Notes under the pieces: generated by a model
Told to the model about the DNA's origin: nothing
Database searches by the model: none
What the model saw: the letters and a program-made list of their open reading frames with translations, nothing else
In this document: one piece after another, positions 30,518-38,210 of the stretch
Position numbering within the stretch: position 1 is the first letter of the stretch
Layout of the letters: the number at the start of each line of letters is the position of its first letter
Origin: JBFWMG01 sp050251715
GTDB lineage: Bacteria > Desulfobacterota > Desulfovibrionia > Desulfovibrionales > Desulfovibrionaceae
Length of the DNA stretch: 64,000 bases
Assembly: GCA_050251715.1 (NCBI GenBank)
Contig: JBFWMG010000019.1
Location: forward strand, 1-64,000
Direction: 5' to 3'
Made by a program: the position numbers and the translations under genes

Positions 30518-32193
30518 GGCGTGCCGCCGCGCGGGGGCGCGGCCCAGAGCGTTGCCAGCCGCGCCGCCAGGGCGCGCATGCGGGCGCGGCGCAGGGCGGC
30601 GAGGCGGGTGTCCAGGTCGCGGACCGCCGCATCCAGGGCGTCACGGCCGCCGCTGTTGTCGGCCACCAGATCGCAGGCGGCGAGTTTTTTTTCTTCCGGC
30701 CACTGCCATGCCTCCATGGCGGCCAGGGTGGCCTCGTCCCAGCCCCGGTTGGCGGCCAGGCGGGCCAGGCGCGTGGCGCGGGGGCAGCGCACGCCCACGA
30801 GCACCGTGTCAGGACCGGCGCGCCAGCCCACTTCCAGGGCCAGGGGGATTTCCGCCAGCGCGGCGCGCGCCGCCGCGTGCTCCCGCCAGAACAGGTCGAG
30901 GCGGTGCATGACCGCCGGATGGATGCACGCCTCCACCTCGCGCCGCACGGCGGGATCGTCGCACATGGCCCGGAACAGGGCGGCCTTGTCGATGCCTGTC
31001 CCTTGCTGGACACCCTTGTCCTGTCTTGCCGCGTTCTGTCCGTCCCTGCGTCCCGTGGCGCCGGCCTGGATAAGGAAGCGGTCGCCGAACCGTTGCCGGA
31101 GCATGGCCCAGCCGTCCGCGCCCGGTTCGTAGAGCGCGGCCACGGTCTGGTCCGCGCTGAACAGGGGATGGCCGCGCGCGGCCAGCAGGCCGGACAGGGC
31201 GGACTTGCCGCAGCCGGGCAGCCCGGTGACCACCACCCGCTGCGGCTGGCGCGACAGGTGGAGCGCAAGGCGCATGAAATCGGGGGGCGGCGGCACGGCA
31301 AAGGCGAGGCGCTCGCCCGTGGCGGGATGGGTGAAGGCGATGCGGTGCGCGTGCAGCATCTGGCGCGGGGCCAGCAGGCGCAGGGCGCGCGGGGCGTCCC
31401 GTCCCGGCGCGCCGCCGTACAGCGCGTCGCCCCAGATGGGATGGCCCATGTGCGACAGGTGCACGCGGATCTGGTGGGTGCGCCCGGTAAAAATCCGGAC
31501 GCCGAGCAGGGCGAAGCGGCCGCCCGGATCGCGGTGCAGCACGCGCCATGCCGAGCGGGCGGGCCTGCCGCCGTGGGCGAGCACGGCCATGCGCGTCTTG
31601 TGCGTGGGGTGGCGGCCAATGGGCAGGTCGATGCCGCCGCGATCCTTTTCCGGGCAGCCGTGCACCAGGGCCAGATATTCCTTGTCCACTGCGCGGTCGG
31701 CAAAGGCCTTGGCCAGGGCGAGGCGCGCGCCCTCGCGCAGGGCCACGACCAGCAGGCCGCTGGTGTCCTTGTCGATGCGGTGCACGATGCCGGGGCGAAA
31801 GCCCTCCATGGCCGCCAGTTCCGGGAAATGGTGCACCAGCCGGTGCACCAGCGTGCCCTCGGGCTGGCTGGGCGCGGGATGCACGGTCAGCCCGGCGGGC
31901 TTGTCCAGCACCAGGAGCGAGGCGTCGCGGTACAGCACGGCGAGTTCGCCCTTTTCCGGGGTCACGGCGGTGCGGGGTGTGGCCACGGCCACCACGATGG
32001 TTTCGCCGCCGCGCAGGGTGTCGCTGGGCCGGGTCCAGGCCGCGCCGTCAACCGTGACCTGCCCGGCGCGGATGGCTGTTTTCAGCTTTTCCCGCGACAG
32101 GTCCGCGCCGCGCAGGGCGTTGCCCAGAAAACGGTCGAGCCGGTCGCCCCGCGCCGTGGCCGGGACCGTGAGTGCATGTGTGTCGTGTGTCAC
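30514..32193 (-). CDS. fused RluA-type pseudouridine synthase and dephospho-CoA kinase
   Basis: 559 residues with two enzymes in one chain. The N-terminal half has an S4-like RNA-binding region (about 15-75) and an RluA pseudouridine synthase domain with catalytic D141 in HRIDKDTSGLLV. The C-terminal half (about 318-559) is a CoaE kinase with P-loop TGLPGCGKS (K330) that makes CoA from dephospho-CoA. The frame is continuous with no sign of error. The start is GTG with a weak Shine-Dalgarno. It overlaps the rhomboid gene. This fusion seems to be lineage-typical; it couples rRNA modification and CoA synthesis only in the sense of shared expression. Confidence 0.9.
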   Translation of the reverse strand: MTHDTHALTVPATARGDRLDRFLGNALRGADLSREKLKTAIRAGQVTVDGAAWTRPSDTLRGGETIVVAVATPRTAVTPEKGELAVLYRDASLLVLDKPAGLTVHPAPSQPEGTLVHRLVHHFPELAAMEGFRPGIVHRIDKDTSGLLVVALREGARLALAKAFADRAVDKEYLALVHGCPEKDRGGIDLPIGRHPTHKTRMAVLAHGGRPARSAWRVLHRDPGGRFALLGVRIFTGRTHQIRVHLSHMGHPIWGDALYGGAPGRDAPRALRLLAPRQMLHAHRIAFTHPATGERLAFAVPPPPDFMRLALHLSRQPQRVVVTGLPGCGKSALSGLLAARGHPLFSADQTVAALYEPGADGWAMLRQRFGDRFLIQAGATGRRDGQNAARQDKGVQQGTGIDKAALFRAMCDDPAVRREVEACIHPAVMHRLDLFWREHAAARAALAEIPLALEVGWRAGPDTVLVGVRCPRATRLARLAANRGWDEATLAAMEAWQWPEEKKLAACDLVADNSGGRDALDAAVRDLDTRLAALRRARMRALAARLATLWAAPPRGGTP

Positions 32194-32649
32194 GAATTCG
32201 TTACGCTGGGGTGGACCTGTTTAAAAAAAAATGTATTCCTGAAAAACGGCACGGGGCGTGGGCCGTGGGGCGCTCCCAAAGGCAAGAGGAGCCGTTTTTG
32301 TTTGCCTGGAGTCTTGACCCGCTTTTGCCTTGCCATTTACAACCTTGAAGATTATGCGGGCCAGCCGGGATGGGGCTTGCCCAGGCGCACCCCACATGCG
32401 CCATCCGGCGTTGCGCGCGCCACGGCGCGCCATCCGGGCGTACACGGTCCGCGCCGTGCGGTGCGCCGCGCGGCCGGGCTCGAAAGAATATAATCGCTAT
32501 CCGCCGACAGGCAAATAAAAACCATGGGTTGCGCCGAAAGCGCGCCTTGCCTTTTGGGCGAGGCCTTTGGGCGCGCCAGGCATCCTGCCCAGGCGCAGGC
32601 GATGCGAAACAGTACAAGGTTGCCGCACACGCGGCAAGAAGGAGGCGGC

Positions 32650-33276
32650 ATGGGCGTTCATTTGGTGGATCATCCCCTGGTGCGGCACAAGCTGGGCATC
32701 ATGCGCGAACGGGACATAAGCGTGAAGAATTTCCGCGCCCTGGCCAACGAGGTGGCGCGCCTGCTCGTGTATGAGGCCACCAAGGATCTGCAAACCGAGA
32801 AAAAGGAAATCCAGGGCTGGGCCGGGCCCGTCACCGTGGAGGAAATCCGGGGCAAGAAGATCACCGCCGTGCCCGTGCTGCGCGCGGGACTGGGCATGCT
32901 GGACGGCGTGCTGGACATGATTCCAGGGGCAAAGGTCAGCGTGGTGGGCATGTTCCGCAACGAGGACACCCTGGAGCCGGTGCAGTACTACGTCAAGCTC
33001 GCCCGCAACATCGAGGAGCGCATGGCGCTCATCCTCGATCCCATGCTGGCCACGGGCGGCACACTCATCGCCACCATCGACCTGCTCAAGGAGGCCGGGT
33101 GCACCAGCATCAAGGGGCTCTTCCTGGTGGCCGCGCCCGAGGGCATCAAGCGGGTGCGGGAAAAGCACCCGGACGTGGAAATCTACACCGCGGCCATCGA
33201 CGAGCGGCTCAACGAGGTGGGGTACATCCTTCCCGGCCTGGGCGACGCGGGCGACAAGATCTTTGGCACGAAATAG
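32650..33276 (+). CDS. upp: uracil phosphoribosyltransferase
   Basis: Salvages uracil to UMP using PRPP. 208 residues, the standard length. Seen: HPLVRHKLGIMR at the N-terminus, VPVLRAGLGM, the PRPP loop LILDPMLATGGT and the uracil-binding C-terminal GYILPGLGDAGDKIFGTK. AAGGAGG precedes the ATG. uraA follows on the same strand, a common salvage pair. The TAG stop is the TA plus G junction of a diverged copy of the mobile element. Confidence 0.97.
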   Translation: MGVHLVDHPLVRHKLGIMRERDISVKNFRALANEVARLLVYEATKDLQTEKKEIQGWAGPVTVEEIRGKKITAVPVLRAGLGMLDGVLDMIPGAKVSVVGMFRNEDTLEPVQYYVKLARNIEERMALILDPMLATGGTLIATIDLLKEAGCTSIKGLFLVAAPEGIKRVREKHPDVEIYTAAIDERLNEVGYILPGLGDAGDKIFGTK

Positions 33277-33375
33277 CGCCTTTTGCCTTGAGGCAGGACG
33301 CTGCCCTGAGACAATGGTCCATTGTTTCAGGGCAATGCACAAGAGCCTCCACACCTTTTCAAGGTCAAGACGCTT
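33276..33375 (+). mobile_element. diverged copy of the TA-flanked element between upp and uraA
   Basis: About 100 bp starting at the upp TAG stop (TA 33274-33275). It keeps the frame of the family (GCGCCTTTTG start, palindrome CCTGAGACAATGG..CCATTGTTTCAGG, CACAAGAGC and an AGACGCTT end) but with many substitutions, and the right TA has become TG. It is an old insertion. Confidence 0.5.
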
Positions 33376-33449
33376 TGGCGGCAGGAGCGTGCGCCGGACC
33401 GGGGTAGGACCGGCGTGGGGTGCAACTTCCAACGGAACAGGGGTGACAC

Positions 33450-34694
33450 GTGGCTGATCTATCCGCATCCGAGTATTCATTCAAAGGCAAGGACTGTGTC
33501 CTGGGCGCGCAGATGTTGTTCGTGGCCTTCGGCGCATTGGTGCTCGTTCCACTTCTCACCGGGCTCAATCCCAACGTGGCGCTGTTCACGGCGGGCGCGG
33601 GCACGCTGCTCTTCCAGGTCATCACCAAGGGCAAGGTGCCCGTTTTTCTGGCCTCTTCCTTTGCCTTCATCGCGCCGATCATCCACGGCACCAACACTTG
33701 GGGCGTGCCCGGAACCCTGTGCGGCCTGGCCGCCGCGGGCGTTGTCTACATCATTTTGAGCCAGTTGGTGCGCTGGCAGGGGCCGTCCGTCATCGAGCGC
33801 GTGCTGCCGCCCATCGTCACCGGCCCGGTCATCATGGTCATCGGCCTGGTGCTCGCGCCTGTGGCCGTGTTCATGGCCCTGGGCAAGACCGGCGACGGCA
33901 GCGTGCAACTGGTGCCCCAGGGCACGGCGCTGACCATCTCCCTCATCTCCCTGGCCGCCACCATTTTCGCCTCGCTGCTGGGCAAGGGCATCATCCGCCT
34001 CATTCCCATTCTGGTGGGCATTGGCGTGGGCTATGTCTGCTCGCTGGTGACCGGGCTGGTGGATTTTACGCCCGTGGCCAACGCCCCGTGGTTCGCCATG
34101 CCCGCCTTCACCTTCCCCGAGTGGAACCTGCAGGCCGTGCTGTTCATCGTGCCCGTGGCCATTGCCCCGGCCATCGAGCACGTGGGCGACGTGCTGGCCA
34201 TCGGCGGCGTGACGGGGCGCAACTACGTGCAGGAGCCCGGCATCCACAAGACCATGCTCGGCGACGGCCTGGCCACCTCGCTGGCCTCCATGCTGGGCGG
34301 CCCGCCCAACACCACCTATTCCGAAGTCACCGGCGCCGTGGCCTTGACCAAGGCCTTCAATCCCGCCATCATGACCTGGGCCGCCATCGCGGCCATCCTG
34401 CTGGCCTTTGTGGGCAAGCTGGGCGCGCTGTTGCAGACCATTCCCGTGCCGGTCATGGGCGGCATCATGATACTGCTCTTCGGCGCCATCGCCGTGGTGG
34501 GCATGAACAGCCTGGTGCGCGCGGGCAATGACCTCATGCATCCGCGCAATCTGGCCATCGTGGCCATCATCCTGGTCTTCGGCATAGGCGGCATGTCCAT
34601 TGGCAACGAGGCCTTCACCCTGGGCGGCATCGGCCTCTCGGGCGTGGTGGGCGTGGTGCTCAATCTCATCCTGCCGCGTGGCCCCAAGCATTGA
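33450..34694 (+). CDS. uraA: uracil permease (NCS2 family)
   Basis: 414 residues with 12-14 membrane segments; proton-driven uracil uptake across the inner membrane. NCS2 features are the early GAQMLFVAFGALVLVPLLTG, FIAPI, the substrate-site glutamate region AIEHVGDVLAIG and GGPPNTTYSEVTGA. The GTG start follows AGGGGTGA. It sits 173 bp after upp, separated by an old mobile-element copy, and together they form the uracil uptake and salvage pair. Confidence 0.96.
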   Translation: MADLSASEYSFKGKDCVLGAQMLFVAFGALVLVPLLTGLNPNVALFTAGAGTLLFQVITKGKVPVFLASSFAFIAPIIHGTNTWGVPGTLCGLAAAGVVYIILSQLVRWQGPSVIERVLPPIVTGPVIMVIGLVLAPVAVFMALGKTGDGSVQLVPQGTALTISLISLAATIFASLLGKGIIRLIPILVGIGVGYVCSLVTGLVDFTPVANAPWFAMPAFTFPEWNLQAVLFIVPVAIAPAIEHVGDVLAIGGVTGRNYVQEPGIHKTMLGDGLATSLASMLGGPPNTTYSEVTGAVALTKAFNPAIMTWAAIAAILLAFVGKLGALLQTIPVPVMGGIMILLFGAIAVVGMNSLVRAGNDLMHPRNLAIVAIILVFGIGGMSIGNEAFTLGGIGLSGVVGVVLNLILPRGPKH

Positions 34695-34705
34695 GGACAG
34701 ACCCC

Positions 34706-35467
34706 ATGGCCGAGACCGTCACCGGACTCGTATTGACCTTCAATGGCGAGCGGCTCCTGGACAAGTGCCTGGAGTCGCTCGCCTTTTGCGATAAAATTCT
34801 GGTGGTGGACTCCCAGTCCACGGACCGCACGCGGGAGATAGCCGAAAAACATGGGGCCGCGTTCGTGGTGCGGCCCTGGGAAGGGCCGGTGCCCCAGTTC
34901 CTGTTCGCGCTGGACATGATCGACACCGATTGGGTGGTGAGCCTGGACCAGGACGAGTGGCTGACCGACACCCTGCGCGCGGGGGTGGAAAAAGCGGTGC
35001 GCGGCGGCGCGGACGCGGGGCTGGCCGGGTTCTGGTGCCCGCGCAGTTCCTGGTATTTCGACCGCTTTCTCATGCATTCCGGGTGGTATCCCGACCGCCT
35101 GTTCCGCGTGTTCCGCAACGGCAAAATGGAGGTGTCGGCCAGCGGGCCACACTATTCCTTCAAGCCGCTCGGCCCCACGGGCAACCTGACGGGCGACATC
35201 CGCCACGTGCCGTATGAAAACCTGGCCGCGCACATGGACAAGATCAACTACTACACGCAGGAGGCGGCCAACGACCTGCGCGCCAAGGGGCGGCGCGGTG
35301 GCCTCGTGTCCGCCCTGGCCCACGGCGCGGCCCGCTTCGCCAAGATATACCTGTTGCGCCGGGGGTTCCTCGATGGCCGCGCCGGACTCATCCTGGCCAT
35401 CCACGGATTCGTCTACGCCTTCCACAAATACCTGCGCGCCGCCGAGCCGGAAGGGTTCCGCGACTAG
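34706..35467 (+). CDS. family 2 glycosyltransferase (WaaE/KdtX-like)
   Basis: 253 residues. GT2 N-terminal fold: TGLVLTFNGERLLDKCLESL, then VVDSQSTDRTREIA and the DxD-like SLDQDEWLT. The C-terminal part with GWYPDRLFRVFR, HYSF and HMDKINYYTQ is typical of LPS-core glycosyltransferases such as WaaE. It probably adds a sugar to lipopolysaccharide at the cytoplasmic face. It begins 11 bp after uraA. The TAG stop is made by a clean copy of the mobile element; without it the stop would read TAA. Confidence 0.9.
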   Translation: MAETVTGLVLTFNGERLLDKCLESLAFCDKILVVDSQSTDRTREIAEKHGAAFVVRPWEGPVPQFLFALDMIDTDWVVSLDQDEWLTDTLRAGVEKAVRGGADAGLAGFWCPRSSWYFDRFLMHSGWYPDRLFRVFRNGKMEVSASGPHYSFKPLGPTGNLTGDIRHVPYENLAAHMDKINYYTQEAANDLRAKGRRGGLVSALAHGAARFAKIYLLRRGFLDGRAGLILAIHGFVYAFHKYLRAAEPEGFRD

Positions 35468-35567
35468 CGCATTTTAGCATTGAAACAATGCGATGATTTG
35501 AAATAATGAAGCATTATTTCAAAAAAATGCATAAAAGCATCTCATCTTTTTCAAAGGTAAGATGCTC
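35467..35567 (+). mobile_element. TA-flanked 101-bp element at the glycosyltransferase stop codon
   Basis: One of the cleanest copies: 101 bp, TA at 35465-35466 and 35568-35569. The perfect internal palindrome TGAAATAATG..CATTATTTCA is present. The left TA plus the first G forms the TAG stop of the gene upstream. Confidence 0.78.
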
Positions 35568-35714
35568 TAACCCGCACACCCCCGGCATCCGGCCCAGACC
35601 GGATGCGTTTTTTCCGCAAGATCGTCCAAGAAGCGCCGCGTCCCGCGCGGCATGATCCTCCCATGGCCGCTCCGCATCCGCTGGAGCGGCGGCATCACAC
35701 ACAGGGAGGATTCT

Positions 35715-36125
35715 ATGGATACCAACGAACCCCGCGAAACCCACGACATGGCGGCCTGCCTGGCCCAAGGCACCATAGCGCACCTGCGCAAGGACGTGTG
35801 CGCCGGAGAATGCCCCTGGAACGCGCATCCCGTGTTCCAGGGCGTGGCGCTGCGGCATCTGGTCACCGGGGCCGACACGGCGGGCGCGCTGTCCTGCCAT
35901 GTCGTGCGCATCGATCCCGGCTGCGTGCTGGAGGAGCACGTCCACGCCGGGCAATGGGAGCTGCACGAGATCGTGCGCGGCCAGGGCAGGGCGCGGTTCG
36001 CGGGACGTGATGTGGCGTACCGGCCCGGCTGCATGGCCGTCATCCCCATGGGCCAGGCGCACCGCGTGGAAGCGGGGCCGGATGGGCTGGTGCTGCTGGC
36101 CAAGTTCTTTCCGGCGTTGCTGTAG
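35715..36125 (+). CDS. cupin domain protein
   Basis: 136 residues, a single-domain cupin. The first cupin motif is HVVRIDPGCVLEEHVHAGQWELHEIV (read in two parts: the two histidines and the glutamates are likely metal ligands) and the second PGCMAVIPMGQAHRVEAG. Such proteins bind a metal and a small molecule; the ligand is unknown. GGGAGGA precedes the ATG. An AraC-type regulator that is itself cupin-like follows on the same strand 130 bp downstream. Confidence 0.88.
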   Translation: MDTNEPRETHDMAACLAQGTIAHLRKDVCAGECPWNAHPVFQGVALRHLVTGADTAGALSCHVVRIDPGCVLEEHVHAGQWELHEIVRGQGRARFAGRDVAYRPGCMAVIPMGQAHRVEAGPDGLVLLAKFFPALL

Positions 36126-36255
36126 CGTGCCGCTGGCCGCGCCGTACCCGGAAAGGCTCGGCTGCGCTTTGCACGGGCCGGGAGGCAGCAGGGCGGCATC
36201 CGGTGGGCAGGCCCGCGCCCTGCCCACACTTGGCAAGCGGCATGCGGCGCGGTAC

Positions 36256-37140
36256 ATGCTCCGCATGGCTGTCGCATCCGCATCACCTGCTGCCTCCGTG
36301 CGCTTCATGGACATGCCTGGCCTGCCCGGGGTGTGCGCCGTGCGGGCGCGGCACGTGTCCACCGCCTTTCCGCGCCACGTGCACGCCACCTGGGTGATCG
36401 GCCTCATGGACGGTGGCGGCAGGCGCATCCGCCTGCGCGGCCAGGACATCGCCATCCCCGCCGGGCACCTCTTCGTGCTCGCACCGGGCGTGTCGCACGC
36501 CTGCGCGCCCCTGGACGGCCCCCAGTCCTACCGCGTGCTGTGCGTGGCGCCGCAGGTCATGCGCCAGGCGGTCGCCGCGTTGGCCGGGCCGGATGCACCC
36601 GAACCCTGTATTCCCCTGGTCCCGTTGCGCGACCCGGACCTGCTGCGCGCCTTTGCCGCCGTGTTCCGGTGGGCCGAGGGGCATGCCCCGGCCAGCGGCG
36701 CTTCCCCTGCGGCCACGTGCGAGGCCTTGCTGCGCCACCTCATCCTGAACCACGCCGCGCTGCCCGTTCCCGCCGATGGAACCGAAGAAGGGGGAGAGGA
36801 CGCGGCGCTGCGGCCCCAGGCGCATGCGGCGGTTGTCCGCGCCAAGGCCTATATCGAGGCCACGCTGCCCGGTGCCATCACCCTGGACGCGCTGGGCCGC
36901 GCCGCCCATTGCAGCCCCTACCACCTCCATCGCCTTTTTTTGGAGCACATGGGCATCACACCCACGGAATACGCCATCGAGCAGCGTGTGCGCCGCGCCC
37001 GTGCCCTTATCGACGCGGGGTGCCCCCTTGCCGAGGCCGCGTTGGCCGCCGGGTTTTGCGACCAGAGCCATTTTTCCCGCCATTTCCGGCGGGTGGTGGG
37101 TGTGTCGCCAGGCCGGTATCTTTTTCGTAATAATTCCTGA
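36256..37140 (+). CDS. AraC-family transcriptional regulator
   Basis: About 294 residues. An N-terminal cupin-like ligand domain (FPRHVHATWVIGLM, then GHLFVLAPGVSHAC) and a C-terminal double helix-turn-helix (about 195-294) with ITLDALGRAAHCSPYHLHRLF and the second-helix signature LAAGFCDQSHFSRHFRRVVGVSPGRY split across it. The effector is unknown. It may regulate the adjacent cupin or nitroreductase genes. No clear Shine-Dalgarno; ATG at 36265 is an alternative start. Confidence 0.9.
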   Translation: MLRMAVASASPAASVRFMDMPGLPGVCAVRARHVSTAFPRHVHATWVIGLMDGGGRRIRLRGQDIAIPAGHLFVLAPGVSHACAPLDGPQSYRVLCVAPQVMRQAVAALAGPDAPEPCIPLVPLRDPDLLRAFAAVFRWAEGHAPASGASPAATCEALLRHLILNHAALPVPADGTEEGGEDAALRPQAHAAVVRAKAYIEATLPGAITLDALGRAAHCSPYHLHRLFLEHMGITPTEYAIEQRVRRARALIDAGCPLAEAALAAGFCDQSHFSRHFRRVVGVSPGRYLFRNNS

Positions 37141-37287
37141 TAAGGTCTTCCACCTTTTTGCCGCGTGCTTATTCTCTTCCGTGCGTGGGTCTGGTATGCT
37201 TGCTTGCTTTCCAGGCCAAACGTGTCGCACGCCAACTGGCAATAACGCCGCAACATCCCGCCGCAACAGCGCAAAGGGAGGCATCAT

Positions 37288-37920
37288 ATGGACTTCTCGC
37301 AGATTCTCGACAAACGCCGTGCCGTCAATTTCTTTGATCCCGACAGGGACGTGCCCGAAGAGCTGGTGCGCCGGATGGTGACCATGGCCGCCAAGACCCC
37401 GTCCAGCTTCAACCTGCAACCCTGGAATCTCATCATCCTGCGCGAGCGGGAGGAAAAGATGAAGCTGCGCGGGCTGGCCTGGGACCAGCCCAAGGTCAGC
37501 GAGGCGCCGGTGACCATGATCGTGTTGGCCGACCGCAACGGCTGGCAGGCGGGCCACCCCACGGTGGAGCGCAATTTTAAGGAAATGGTGGCCGCAGGCG
37601 GCATGAAGCCGGAACAGTATGACTGGTTCACCGGCGCGGCCAAGGGGCTGTATGGCGCCACGGATGAAACAGCCCTGGCCTTTGCCGCCAAGAATACGGG
37701 TTTTTACGCCATGTCGCTCATGTATGCCGCCACGAGCCTGGGGCTCGATACCCATCCCATGGACGGCTTTGACCGGGAAGGGGTGGCGGCGGCCTTCCAT
37801 ATTCCGAAGAACTATTGGATCCCGCTCCTGCTTTCGGTGGGCTATTTCGCGCCGGGCAAGGAGCTGCATGCGCCCAAGTGGCGCAAGGGATATGAGGACA
37901 TCGTGGTGCGTTTCGATTAG
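37288..37920 (+). CDS. nitroreductase family flavoprotein
   Basis: 210 residues, an FMN-dependent oxidoreductase of the nitroreductase fold. Family features: N-terminal RRAVNFFD with the FMN-phosphate arginine region, AAKTPSSFNLQPW and a C-terminal VGYFAPGK. The physiological substrate is unknown (quinones, flavins or nitro compounds are typical). AAAGGGAGG precedes the ATG. The TAG stop is contributed by the adjacent mobile element. Confidence 0.92.
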   Translation: MDFSQILDKRRAVNFFDPDRDVPEELVRRMVTMAAKTPSSFNLQPWNLIILREREEKMKLRGLAWDQPKVSEAPVTMIVLADRNGWQAGHPTVERNFKEMVAAGGMKPEQYDWFTGAAKGLYGATDETALAFAAKNTGFYAMSLMYAATSLGLDTHPMDGFDREGVAAAFHIPKNYWIPLLLSVGYFAPGKELHAPKWRKGYEDIVVRFD

Positions 37921-38030
37921 AGCATCTTAGCTTTGAAAAAGAGTAGATGCTCTTATGCATTTCCCTGAAACAAGGGGACATTGTTTCAGGGGCGAGTCTT
38001 GTTTCAAGACTTAAATGCGCTAAAATGCGC
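37920..38030 (-). mobile_element. TA-flanked element at the nitroreductase stop codon
   Basis: Minus orientation (GAGCATC end on the left). TA at 37918-37919 and 38031-38032. The body is 111 bp or 101 bp depending on which of two adjacent TA dinucleotides (38021 or 38031) is taken as the boundary. The left TA plus the first G makes the TAG stop. The central palindrome is a variant (CCTGAAACAAGGGGAC..GTTTCAGG). Confidence 0.65.
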
Positions 38031-38073
38031 TAGCCGGGCCGCGGTGCGGGCCGCGAGGATGCTTCAATAGGGG

Positions 38074-38112
38074 ACACCTCCGGTGGCGGGAACCGCCCGT
38101 TGCCGGAGGTGT
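38074..38112. repeat. long hairpin between convergent genes
   Basis: Arms ACACCTCCGG (38074-38083) and CCGGAGGTGT (38103-38112) with an inner GGCGG/CCGCC stem. It sits between the nitroreductase gene and the convergent FapA-like gene and may act as a bidirectional transcription barrier. No U-run. Confidence 0.55.
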
Positions 38113-38210
38113 TGCATCATCTGGAAGCGAGCCGCCGTCGGGAGTGTGCCGCTGGGTGTCGGCGGGGGCGTTGCCCTATTAGCCGCAGGGAGCGGGGCGC
38201 GGGCGGGCGG

